Part shown: positions 25,993 through 38,333 of the stretch, piece after piece | Layout of the letters: the number at the start of each line of letters is the position of its first letter | Position numbering within the stretch: position 1 is the stretch's first letter | Assembly (NCBI GenBank): GCA_020054495.1 | Contig: JAHWGK010000016.1 | Location: 1-52,236 of the forward strand | DNA length: 52,236 nt | Direction of reading: 5' to 3' | Origin: Thermoplasmata archaeon | GTDB taxonomy: Archaea > Thermoplasmatota > E2 > DHVEG-1 | Translations under genes and position numbers: made by a program | Notes under the pieces: model-generated | The model's database searches: none | What the model was told of the DNA's origin: nothing | What the model saw: the letters and a program-made list of their open reading frames with translations, nothing else

Positions 25993-28900
25993 ATGTTAAG
26001 ACGTCTTGGTAATATCATTGAAAAAAGACCATGGCTGGTTATTGGTTTTATTTTGTTGATAACAATAGGTTTTTCAATTTTAATTCCAGGTTTAGAGATG
26101 AAAACGGATTTTAAGGATTTTATGCCCGAAGATGAAGTTGTTGAAACATACTGGAAAGTTGTCGAAACCTTTGGCCAAAGCCAAGTAATGTTGTTTTTAT
26201 ATATTGAAAAATTACAATCTGAAAGTACAATAACAGCCGATGCATTAAGAGAAATACAACACATAGAAAAAGAATTGCTCAAACTCGATGTGGTTGATTC
26301 AGCAATCAGTATTACTACGATCATTGATCAAATCTGTTTTCTTGAATTTGGAGATACAATGGAAAACTGTACTGATGATCAACTCATTACAGTAGTCGAT
26401 GATATTTTATCTGACGATTTACCAAAATCAATCCAAATTTTTGATAAAGATGATCCAAACGAAGAAGTTGATTTTAATAGATATCCAAAAATTTCAAAGG
26501 GAAAATCAATTGATGAAGTTGATATAAAAAATTGTTTTATTGCTTACAATAATGAGTCCTTCACATTTACTTTTGAAGTATATGATCTAGCTGCCTTTGA
26601 ATCAAAAATTAAATCGCCAATACCCTTTATAAACGTTGTAGAATGGCATCTTGATTTTGAAAATTTAATACGACCTGATCCTCAACTTGATATCGATTAC
26701 AGAATATCAGCACATATCGAGCCGAAACACTCGCTATGGGAAATTGGAAAAGGCCCACTGCAAAATCTAAAAACAATATTTGAAAACATAAAAAATAAGG
26801 AGCTTTTTAATTCATATAAAAAAGAAGCATATCTTTGGATTAAAGTACCAGAAATGCCAATGTATTTTCCAATTTCATTGGAATCTGCTGATATCAATTT
26901 CGATACGCAAAAAAATCTGATTAATATTGAGGTTTCAAGAGATGAATTAGGCAAATACGGTGTCGCCTTACAATATGGATTTATGAAACTCCCTGCAAAA
27001 CTTACAAATTTTAAAGCAGGAACAAGGTATTATCAAAGTCCAATCGGTAAACTTCCATGGCTAAGAGTTTCAGCAAACACAAGCTTTATTTTTGACACTC
27101 TTGACAAAATAATAAATAGACCAATATTAGGAAACATTGCTAACAAATTGCTAAATAAATTTGCTAATTTTTCATATGAAGATTTTGACGAACTTTTTGA
27201 AAATACAGATGAGTTTATTTCTCTTCCAGATCAAATCGCATTAAAAGATATGGAGGAATCCTGGGTAATTTCTGATGTTTCTCCAGATAGTGGGATTTCG
27301 GAAAAATTACTATTTGTTAAAACAAACCTATTTGATGAATTAAGGGTAAATATTCTTGGCGTTATTTCAAATGATTATGAAAAAACGAAAAAACCATTAG
27401 CAACCATAATGATTCTTAATTTAAATATAAGTTGGGATTATGACTCACAAGTATCAACAAGTGAGTTTTTAATAGAAAAAATTGAGGAAGTCGATTCTCG
27501 TAATAACTATGTGTCTGTTGAAGTTACAGGGGATACTGTCATTTCACTTCAGATGAACGAAGCTACAATGGAAGCAAACACGATTATTGTGCCAATGATA
27601 TTTATAATGATAATTGCTGTCCTTTTTATATCATTTAGAAGAGCATCTTACGTAATATTACCTTTACTCGCTCTTGTTGTTTCAACAATTTGGATTTTTG
27701 GAGTAATGGTGTTACTAGATCTTACCTTTACAACAATGTCTATAGCTATCATCCCATTAGTACTGGGTTTAGGTGTTGATTATTCTGTACATCTGTCACA
27801 TCATTATAGATTAGAACTATCGAAAGGTAAGACTCCAGCTGAAGCTATCAAGAAATCTGTTTTTGAAATTGGAACTGCAATGTTTCTTGCTATGATTACA
27901 ACAGTAATTGCCTTTCTGTCATTTTTAAGTGCAACTATACCACCATTAAGAGATCTAGGATTACTTCTTGCCTTAGGTATTTTTTTCACCTTTATTACAG
28001 CAATAACTTTGCAAGCGTCAGTACGTTATGTTATTGACAGGAAAAAGAGAAGGTTCTCTAAATTAATAAAAAAATCATTTAAATTAAATGTTCTCATGGG
28101 TAGACTTGCTAGAGTTATATTAAATCATCAAAAAAAGATACTAGCAGCTATAATTATTATTACTATTGTTGCAGGAGTTGGAGCGACACAAATAAAAACA
28201 GGTTTTGATCTGTATTCCTTTTTACCTGAAGATAATCCTGCAATGGATGTTTTTGGAAAAATTGAGGAAGGATTTCCATTTATTGGTCAAATTCAAGAAT
28301 ACATCTTTCTCGAAGGTGATGTTGCAGATGTAAAAGCCTTGGATGGCATTAGGAAAACCCATTATAATTTAGAAGACGATTCTTTTGTAGCAAAAAATTC
28401 CGATGGATCTGCAAATGCCCAAAGTATCTATACAATCATTTATCAAGCAGTAGGTAACAATGAATCAATGATTGAAGAATTTAGTTTGGATGAAACAACA
28501 AAACTACCAAAAACCGATGAAGATGTAAAGAGATTATACGGTTACCTTTGGAATAGCTTTGAATATGGCATTCAAACCCGATTATATATTCATAAAACAG
28601 ATGCCGGTAGATATGATGCAGCTGTAATTAGAGTTTATATTAATATTGCTTCATCTAGCCATCAAAAAGGTAATTTAGAAAACGATCTGGAAATATTAAG
28701 TGATGAATTCCACAAGGATCTAGAAGATTATGGGGATGTTAAAGCAATTGCTACAGGTCAATGGATTATAACTCATAAAATTACCTCAGAACTTACTGAT
28801 AGCCAATTACTATCAACTACTATTTCATTGATATTAGCTACCGTAGTATTAGTTATTGCATACAGAAGACTAACACTAGGATTTATCGTAATAATTCCTG

Positions 28901-29364
28901 TATTAATTTCCATTGTTTGGATTCTTGGAACAATGTACTTTATTGGTTACAATCTAGATGTTTTAACGATTACAGTTACTAGCCTAACGATAGGAATTGG
29001 AATTGACTATGCAATTCATGCAACAGAGAGGTTTAAATTAGTTGCAGATAAAACAGGAGATATAACAGCAGCTCTTTGTGAAACTATTGAAAAAACTGGT
29101 GGTGCTTTACTTATAGCAGCATTGACAACAATTCTTGGATTTGGTATGCTTATCTTCGCACCTATTCCACCTCAGGCTCAATTTGGTGTGATAATGGTAA
29201 TGACAATAGCGTTTTCATTGATTACATCTCTATCAATTTTGCCATTAATACTTGTTAGATGGGCAAAATGGAGTAAGAAGAAAAAGGGATATATTATTTC
29301 TCCAAAGCCTGCTGATAAAGAGTATGTTAATGAAGTATTAAATAACAAAAAAAGCGAAGATTAG
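25993..29364 (+). CDS. MMPL/RND-superfamily membrane transporter
   Basis: The 1123 residues show the two-fold RND layout. TM1 (residues 16-36) is followed by a large extracytoplasmic domain (about 40-520), then a six-helix bundle with 'LVLGLGVDYSVHLSHHYR'. A second half repeats TM plus loop and ends in 'LTIGIGIDYAIHATERFK'. The GxGxDYxxH motifs contain the Asp of the proton relay. Family members export lipids or hopanoids (HpnN-like) or bind sterol-like lipids. The substrate here is not evident. It is divergent from hppA. Confidence 0.85.
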   Translation: MLRRLGNIIEKRPWLVIGFILLITIGFSILIPGLEMKTDFKDFMPEDEVVETYWKVVETFGQSQVMLFLYIEKLQSESTITADALREIQHIEKELLKLDVVDSAISITTIIDQICFLEFGDTMENCTDDQLITVVDDILSDDLPKSIQIFDKDDPNEEVDFNRYPKISKGKSIDEVDIKNCFIAYNNESFTFTFEVYDLAAFESKIKSPIPFINVVEWHLDFENLIRPDPQLDIDYRISAHIEPKHSLWEIGKGPLQNLKTIFENIKNKELFNSYKKEAYLWIKVPEMPMYFPISLESADINFDTQKNLINIEVSRDELGKYGVALQYGFMKLPAKLTNFKAGTRYYQSPIGKLPWLRVSANTSFIFDTLDKIINRPILGNIANKLLNKFANFSYEDFDELFENTDEFISLPDQIALKDMEESWVISDVSPDSGISEKLLFVKTNLFDELRVNILGVISNDYEKTKKPLATIMILNLNISWDYDSQVSTSEFLIEKIEEVDSRNNYVSVEVTGDTVISLQMNEATMEANTIIVPMIFIMIIAVLFISFRRASYVILPLLALVVSTIWIFGVMVLLDLTFTTMSIAIIPLVLGLGVDYSVHLSHHYRLELSKGKTPAEAIKKSVFEIGTAMFLAMITTVIAFLSFLSATIPPLRDLGLLLALGIFFTFITAITLQASVRYVIDRKKRRFSKLIKKSFKLNVLMGRLARVILNHQKKILAAIIIITIVAGVGATQIKTGFDLYSFLPEDNPAMDVFGKIEEGFPFIGQIQEYIFLEGDVADVKALDGIRKTHYNLEDDSFVAKNSDGSANAQSIYTIIYQAVGNNESMIEEFSLDETTKLPKTDEDVKRLYGYLWNSFEYGIQTRLYIHKTDAGRYDAAVIRVYINIASSSHQKGNLENDLEILSDEFHKDLEDYGDVKAIATGQWIITHKITSELTDSQLLSTTISLILATVVLVIAYRRLTLGFIVIIPVLISIVWILGTMYFIGYNLDVLTITVTSLTIGIGIDYAIHATERFKLVADKTGDITAALCETIEKTGGALLIAALTTILGFGMLIFAPIPPQAQFGVIMVMTIAFSLITSLSILPLILVRWAKWSKKKKGYIISPKPADKEYVNEVLNNKKSED

Positions 29365-29428
29365 AATTTTTTAACTAACATACAAAATATTTATTTATTA
29401 TATCTAGATACGGGTTACTTATCTATGA

Positions 29429-32983
<3,555 letters not shown>

Positions 32984-33070
32984 TAATATCTGTCTAACAT
33001 AAATATTTCTTGATAAAATCTACCATTATTAAAAATATAAGCAAAAAGAAGTTGAGGAAAGAATAAAGGG

Positions 33071-33280
33071 CTACTTCTCCCCAAGACGTGGTTTTATAGC
33101 TTCTACCGTTTTTATGTCTAGACGCTCTGAACCTTGGTGAGATTCAATAGCTATAAACCCTGCTTTATGGTCGATATCTGTAATCAACCCAAAAACAACA
33201 TGGGCTTTATCTTCATCTGGTTTTTTAGTAACTATTTTACAGTATTTACCTACCAATCTATCTAAACTATTTTTTTTCAT
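33071..33280 (-). CDS. Small conserved archaeal protein, SH3/Sm-barrel-like
   Basis: A 69-residue protein (starts MKKNSLDRLVGKYCKIVTKK; ends TVEAIKPRLGEK). The pattern 'GKYCKIVT...VFGLITDIDHKAGFIAIES...LDIKTVEAIKP' suggests a small beta-barrel of the SH3 or LSm type, seen in many archaeal hypothetical proteins. I cannot name a function. An adequate ribosome site (GAAGGGAATAAA) precedes the ATG. Confidence 0.65.
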   Translation of the reverse strand: MKKNSLDRLVGKYCKIVTKKPDEDKAHVVFGLITDIDHKAGFIAIESHQGSERLDIKTVEAIKPRLGEK

Positions 33281-33433
33281 TTTATTCCCTTCTAAAATAT
33301 ACTAGATGGACTGCCCTCATTCTTTTCTTTTATTTCTTTGTAATAGGTTTATATAATAAAGCCAATTATCAGCACTGTTATCTATTTTTCTTTTTGTCCC
33401 CATCATCTAATCGTGATAATATTTGTCAATGTC

Positions 33434-33680
33434 ACTATATAAATCCATCGTGCCAAAATGTCAAAATGGAAAAACATGTCTTGATAACCATATTTCTGTC
33501 TGGGAAAAAAGTGACAACTAAGAAATTACTAAACCCATTTTTTACTAAGTTTTAATGCTTTAATATAACGAGTTAGAAAAAAGAGAAGCCTGGAAAAAAT
33601 AATTTTTGGGATGGGATGTGCCCTAAAATAACTCTTGTCCAGACTCCCCCAGACCTAAATAGAGTTTTTTCTATTTAAAA
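33434..33680 (+). ncRNA. Candidate non-coding transcript in the 33281-33806 gap
   Basis: The 526-bp gap has no credible ORF. It contains two TATA-like elements (CTATATAAATC at 33435, TTTAATATAAC at 33560) and, after an unusually C-rich stretch (33638-33655), the T-run GAGTTTTTTCTATTT near 33662, which could be a terminator. A GATGGGATGTG word (33610-33620) recurs near 50.1 kb. Evidence is weak; it may be plain spacer. Confidence 0.25.
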
Positions 33681-33806
33681 ATATGTGTTTTATTTAGCAA
33701 TAATTTGCTTCACAGATTGTAAATATAATTAAAAATGTTACAAACTCGATTAATTATGGTAGTTTTTAATACTCAAAATTAATACCATATATATTGGTGC
33801 ACTTAT

Positions 33807-35180
33807 TTGTTTAAAAGGGCAGAGAAGATAGGAGATATCATAAATAAATCAAAAGAAGTTCATATTGTAACCCATATCGATGCAGATGGAATTACAGCTG
33901 GATCTATAGCGTACCAAACATTAAATCGTCTGGGTAAAGAGTATTCAATAGAGTTTATTAAACAGTTAGATAAAGAAATCTTGGAGCGTTTAAAAAATGA
34001 GAACCATGAGCTTGTCTGGTTCACTGATCTTGGAAGTAGTGCTAGCACCGATTGCCCTGAGATTAATAAAATAATCACCGATCACCATGCATGTCCAGAT
34101 AATTCTAATCTTCCTTTTCATTTAAACCCACATTTATTTGGCCTTGACGGGGGTTTAGAACTAAGTGGAGCTGGTACAACATATCTTGTATCAAAGATAA
34201 TTGATAAAAAAAACAAGGATCTGTCATCTCTTGCTATTGTCGGAGCCTGTGGTGATTTGCAGGATCGAAGATTTTGTAAACTTACAGGAGTAAATAGAGA
34301 TATCTTAAGCGATGGAGAAGAAATTGGCGTTGTTCATTCAAAAATTGACATTCGTTATTTTGGTAGAGAAACACGACCGGTTTACAAGTTGTTACAATAT
34401 TCAAGTGATCCAATAATCCCTGGCCTAGCTGGACGAGAATCAGCCTGTATTTCTTTTTTACAAGAAACTGGAATAAAGATGCAAGATGGTGATAATTGGA
34501 GAAAATGGATAGATTTAAGTAAAGATGAGAGACGGCTTATAATTTCAAATATTGCACAGTTACTTCTCAATAAAGGCTTTGGGTATAGATCAACAAGTAG
34601 AATAATTGGAGAAGTATATATTCTAAACCAAGAAAAAGAAGGTACAGAAGTTCATGATGCAAAAGAATTTGCAACTCTTTTAAATGCAACAGCCAGATAC
34701 GGAAAATTCGAGGTAGGACTCAAAGTATGCCTTGGCGATAGAGATAAATGGATAAAAAAAGCAAGAAATCTTTTGTTAGGACATAGGCATAATCTTGTTG
34801 AAGGATTACAATTTGCCAAAGAAGAAGGAATTACAAAAAGAGATTACCTGCAGTTTTTCCATGCCGGTAATGGCATACGGGATACAATTATTGGAATTGT
34901 AGCTAATATGTTACTTAATTCTAGAGAAGTAAGCAATGATTTACCACTTGTAGGATTTGCAGATAAAGGAGACGGAGAAGTCAAGGCTAGCGCTCGTAGC
35001 ACAGAAGAACTCGTTGAAAAAGGTCTGGATCTATCCTTGGCGATGAAAAAAGCAGCTGGAGCTCTTAATGGTGTAGGTGGAGGTCATAACATTGCTGCTG
35101 GTGCTACAATTCCTAAAGGAAAAGAAGAAGATTTTTTAGAAATATTAGAAAGAGAGATAAAAACTCAGCTCTCTTATTAA
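33807..35180 (+). CDS. DHH-family phosphoesterase (archaeal RecJ/GAN-like)
   Basis: A nuclease or phosphodiesterase of the RecJ/DHH superfamily, in archaea linked to the GINS-MCM replisome or to DNA repair. Motifs are HIDADG (D25, D27), 'WFTDLG', TDHH near residue 91 and the DHHA1 signature GVGGGHNIAAG near 425. Length of 457 fits the family. The start is uncertain: TTG 33807 lies only about 20 bp after the TATA-like ACCATATATATTGG, so the mRNA is probably leaderless or the start slightly downstream. Its stop codon overlaps that of the convergent FKBP gene. Confidence 0.88.
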   Translation: MFKRAEKIGDIINKSKEVHIVTHIDADGITAGSIAYQTLNRLGKEYSIEFIKQLDKEILERLKNENHELVWFTDLGSSASTDCPEINKIITDHHACPDNSNLPFHLNPHLFGLDGGLELSGAGTTYLVSKIIDKKNKDLSSLAIVGACGDLQDRRFCKLTGVNRDILSDGEEIGVVHSKIDIRYFGRETRPVYKLLQYSSDPIIPGLAGRESACISFLQETGIKMQDGDNWRKWIDLSKDERRLIISNIAQLLLNKGFGYRSTSRIIGEVYILNQEKEGTEVHDAKEFATLLNATARYGKFEVGLKVCLGDRDKWIKKARNLLLGHRHNLVEGLQFAKEEGITKRDYLQFFHAGNGIRDTIIGIVANMLLNSREVSNDLPLVGFADKGDGEVKASARSTEELVEKGLDLSLAMKKAAGALNGVGGGHNIAAGATIPKGKEEDFLEILEREIKTQLSY

Positions 35181-36343
35181 GATGTTTTATAGACTTTTTC
35201 TATTGTAACTTCAAAATTGAGTATTTCACCGGCAAGATCACTATAACTCAGTTTGAAATCACTGTCTATCGCTCGTACATATAAGAATAACTGTTCCTCA
35301 AGAAGTTCGCCTGGAAATGGATCCATTGTAATGTTTTGTGTTTCATTTCTCTGAATTGTAATAGTCCTATCGAATTCTTTGTATGTCTTCTCTCCTATTG
35401 AATCAGTAATTGATGTGTTAATTTTATCAGCCGTTATATTCTCAACTATATATATTGTATCAGTATAATCAGCTCCTGTAAAAACACTTTCCAAAATCTC
35501 CGAACTGATCTCAGGAGTACAGGTGATAACGATAATGTCTTCAGTCAAAGTAGTTACACTACTCATATTTTCTGGATATGTGGTTTGTGTCCCCGTTGTT
35601 ACATTAACTTCGCTCCATGTGAAATTCTCATTAAGCTCTGTTGTTGGCGTTGTATACATCCATAGTAATGTTTCATTTATCTTAGTAACTGCTGAAGAGT
35701 TTTTCCAAAAAACATAAGAAGTTTCGATTATCTCTCCAATATCATGCCAATCTTCTCTTAAAGTATATAGTGTTGTTATTCCAGGTCCATAATATGCTAC
35801 ATAATCAGATGGCATGGGTACATCTTCTTGGATTTCTATGACTTTTAACACATAGGTTATATCAAGATCAGGTATTAGAGGTGTAAGATCAATTATGTCA
35901 CCAACCTTAGGTTTAACACCATACGCCTTCTCAGGAGGTATAGGGCCAATAGATGATGTTTCACCTTCTTCCAATCCAACAAGACCTTCCATAAAACCTT
36001 CTATCATTCCTGAACTGTAAGTTTCATATCCCTCAGGTGGAGTTTCGGTCATATTGAGACTGACAAATATATTTAAAGGAGTCCCATCAGTTTTATTTTC
36101 CACATCAGAATACGATGAATCAAAGACTGTACCATTAACAAATTTTCCAATATAATTTACATCGACACAATCACCAAGTTCAATAGCTCCTTCTGTTACT
36201 TTGTTGTTATCATCATCAACCAGATTTTTAAAGACATCTTGGGTAGTTAATATATATGCTGACAATGCACCGACTATGATAACTACTAGTATAATTACAG
36301 CTAATTTTTCTTTTTGCATGACAGAGTTGAATAAAACCACCAT
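35177..36343 (-). CDS. Membrane-anchored FKBP-type peptidyl-prolyl isomerase
   Basis: An N-terminal signal-anchor (KLAVIILVVIIVGALSAYIL) places the enzyme outside the membrane. The FKBP domain follows: 'GDCVDVNYIGKFVNGTVFDSSY', 'GFMEGLVGLEEGETSSIGPIPPEKAYG', with the archaeal insert-in-flap. About 200 C-terminal residues form an extra Thr/Glu-rich domain I cannot name. ATG 36343 or the internal ATG 36319 (MQKEKLAVII) may be used; the latter gives a cleaner anchor. It is the last gene of the minus-strand run beginning at 38272 and could assist folding of the many exported proteins. Confidence 0.82.
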   Translation of the reverse strand: MVVLFNSVMQKEKLAVIILVVIIVGALSAYILTTQDVFKNLVDDDNNKVTEGAIELGDCVDVNYIGKFVNGTVFDSSYSDVENKTDGTPLNIFVSLNMTETPPEGYETYSSGMIEGFMEGLVGLEEGETSSIGPIPPEKAYGVKPKVGDIIDLTPLIPDLDITYVLKVIEIQEDVPMPSDYVAYYGPGITTLYTLREDWHDIGEIIETSYVFWKNSSAVTKINETLLWMYTTPTTELNENFTWSEVNVTTGTQTTYPENMSSVTTLTEDIIVITCTPEISSEILESVFTGADYTDTIYIVENITADKINTSITDSIGEKTYKEFDRTITIQRNETQNITMDPFPGELLEEQLFLYVRAIDSDFKLSYSDLAGEILNFEVTIEKVYKTS

Positions 36344-36346
36344 ATA

Positions 36347-37219
36347 TTAAGCTAACCCTACTTTTTTATAAAAAACATGCTCGATAATAATTCTTACAAA
36401 CTTAGCAGCTAGTAATGCCGTTTGACCTTTGTCATAAGGTGGGCAGACTTCTACAACATCAAATCCAATAAGCTGCGGAGAAAAACATTCTATACATTCC
36501 AAAACATCAAAAGATGTCAAACCAAAAGGTTCAGGTGTACTTGTACCAGGTACATATGCTGGGTCTATAACATCAATATCTAGTGTTAGATATATACTTT
36601 TGTTTTTAAGTATTGCTTTTGTTTTATCTATCGCTTTTTTTATACCAAATTTTTTAATATCAAAAGCGTCAATGTAGAACAGATTTTGTTTTTTAGCATC
36701 TTCAAATTCTTCTTTTTCTGCAGATCTGATACCAACCACTGCAATATTTTTTATATCGATATGATCGGCAATGCGCCTTATTACACATGAATGATTATAT
36801 GGTTCATTTTCATATTGTTGTCTGAAATCTATATGTGCATCAAGTGATAATACTGCAATATCTTTAGGAAAAGCTTGAACAATTCCAGGCGTTATAGAGT
36901 GTTCACCACCAATAGCGATTGGAAATTTGTTTTTTGATAGTAGCATTGATGTAAACTCTTTAACTTTTTTTACCATTTCATGAGGACTATCATTTTTTAC
37001 ATCAATATCTCCATAATCATGAAAATTAATGTCTCTTAGATCATTACTAGTTTTCAAATTGAAAGTTTCAAAATTCCAACTAGCCTGCCTTATTTCCATA
37101 GGTGCATTACTAGCACCCATTCTAAAAGAAGATGTCTTGTCGTATGGAACACCAAATATGACAAATTCTGCTTCACCAAAACTTGATTCAGCGTCTGCAA
37201 AATAATCTGAAAAATTCAT
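36347..37219 (-). CDS. speB: Agmatinase (ureohydrolase family)
   Basis: It hydrolyses agmatine to putrescine and urea, using two Mn ions. Ligand motifs are 'IAIGGEHSIT', 'SLDAHIDFR' and 'LTLDIDVIDPAYVPGTSTPEPFG', with a C-terminal 'GFDVVEVCPPYDKGQTA'. Length of 290 is normal. It lies 30 bp downstream of aIF5A, whose Lys35 is modified with a polyamine-derived group, so the two genes form a functional pair. Confidence 0.93.
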   Translation of the reverse strand: MNFSDYFADAESSFGEAEFVIFGVPYDKTSSFRMGASNAPMEIRQASWNFETFNLKTSNDLRDINFHDYGDIDVKNDSPHEMVKKVKEFTSMLLSKNKFPIAIGGEHSITPGIVQAFPKDIAVLSLDAHIDFRQQYENEPYNHSCVIRRIADHIDIKNIAVVGIRSAEKEEFEDAKKQNLFYIDAFDIKKFGIKKAIDKTKAILKNKSIYLTLDIDVIDPAYVPGTSTPEPFGLTSFDVLECIECFSPQLIGFDVVEVCPPYDKGQTALLAAKFVRIIIEHVFYKKVGLA

Positions 37220-37248
37220 ATGAATCTAAAACATATTACGAAATAAAT

Positions 37249-37632
37249 TTATGCTCTTGTAATTTTCTTTCTACCAAGTGCCTCTAAGTAACTTATTTCC
37301 TTTCCAGGTTCCAGTTTACCTTTAAACTCATCGGGAATCGGCATCTCAAAAGTTTCATATGTTTCCAAATCCATGAGTTGAACGTTTTCACCCGCGAGGG
37401 CTAATATCTGCGCATTTCGTTTGTCAATCATGGGAACATGTACTTTGTGTTTAACAGGATGAACAACACTTCTTTTTTGCCTATCAAAAATACCAATTGC
37501 TTCTATTCTTGCCTTTGATTCACCATGTTTCCCTGGTTTGGATGTAGAAATGCTCATAATTTTACATGGCTCTTCATCGACAATCATATATCGATTTACT
37601 CTCAATGTTCTAACCTCAGCTAACTGTTTCAT
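37249..37632 (-). CDS. Translation factor aIF5A
   Basis: This 127-residue factor relieves ribosome stalling at difficult peptide bonds. The modification loop STSKPGKHGESKA carries the (deoxy)hypusine lysine at K35. The N-terminal SH3-like domain is followed by an OB-fold domain ('LMDLETYETFEMPIPDEFKGKLEPGKEISYLEALGRKKI'). It sits between the EF-like protein (3-bp gap) and agmatinase. Confidence 0.96.
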   Translation of the reverse strand: MKQLAEVRTLRVNRYMIVDEEPCKIMSISTSKPGKHGESKARIEAIGIFDRQKRSVVHPVKHKVHVPMIDKRNAQILALAGENVQLMDLETYETFEMPIPDEFKGKLEPGKEISYLEALGRKKITRA

Positions 37633-37635
37633 ATT

Positions 37636-37896
37636 TTATTCCTCTGGTACTTTATACACAACATCGTGCTCTCTTACCCGATCTTTAACCTTAATACCAA
37701 CATCATCACCAGATTTAACTGATTGGATAGGAGTTCTATCAATCTCCATGCTCTCAATTTTTTGCTTAAAATCTGTAGTTGCACCGACAATGTGGATGGT
37801 ATCCCCCACTTTAAGTTCGCCATTTGTTATCTTTATAGCCGCTACACTAACACTCGTGAAGAAATGCTCTATTACACCAATTTTCTCTTCAACCAT
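37636..37896 (-). CDS. Translation elongation factor-like protein (EF-Tu domain 2 fold)
   Basis: An 86-residue single beta-barrel resembling domain 2 of translational GTPases: 'KIGVIEHFFTSVSVAAIKITNGELKVGDTIHIVGATTDFKQKIESMEIDRTPIQSVKSGDDVGIKV'. No GTPase domain is present. Such stand-alone domains are common in archaea and of unknown role. The position directly before aIF5A supports a translation link. Confidence 0.85.
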   Translation of the reverse strand: MVEEKIGVIEHFFTSVSVAAIKITNGELKVGDTIHIVGATTDFKQKIESMEIDRTPIQSVKSGDDVGIKVKDRVREHDVVYKVPEE

Positions 37897-37948
37897 ATTT
37901 GGGTCACCGACAACTAATATAATAAGAAGTACTTAAAGTGTCTTGCTT

Positions 37949-38272
37949 TTACCCTTCACTAACTATTTCATAAATTGCTTTTTTACCATGTTTTACACAG
38001 ATAAACGCTTCCCATTTTGAATCCCATGTCATAGGGTTTCCACACGCAGGACATGCTAAACTATCAATTACTTCTCTATGTTGTTTTGTGCGTGTTTTAA
38101 TAACTTCTGCTTTCATTTTTTTTGTTGCATCAAGTGAATCCATTACGTATACATTTCCATCAGGCGGTAAAAAGGGAGTATTATCCTGTATCATCCTTTT
38201 TTTACGATATGCTTTCATTTGCTGCTTGTATTTTTCCATCATTGTTTGTCTTCGGCCCATGATATCGACCAT
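37949..38272 (-). CDS. Small protein with basic N-terminus and C-terminal zinc ribbon
   Basis: The 107-residue product has a Lys/Arg/Met-rich N-terminus (MGRRQTMMEKYKQQMKAYRKK, start possibly at the ATG of MGRRQ). A C-terminal half-ribbon follows: 'LACPACGNPMTWDSKWEAFICVKHGKK' with C-x2-C and C-x2-H ligand pairs. I do not recognise a named family. It is the first gene of the run towards aIF5A, divergent from hel308, and may bind RNA or the ribosome. Confidence 0.7.
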   Translation of the reverse strand: MVDIMGRRQTMMEKYKQQMKAYRKKRMIQDNTPFLPPDGNVYVMDSLDATKKMKAEVIKTRTKQHREVIDSLACPACGNPMTWDSKWEAFICVKHGKKAIYEIVSEG

Positions 38273-38333
38273 TTATTTTTGAACCTGAATAAGACTATTC
38301 TTTTATAACTTCTTTCATTATACAGGAAACCAG

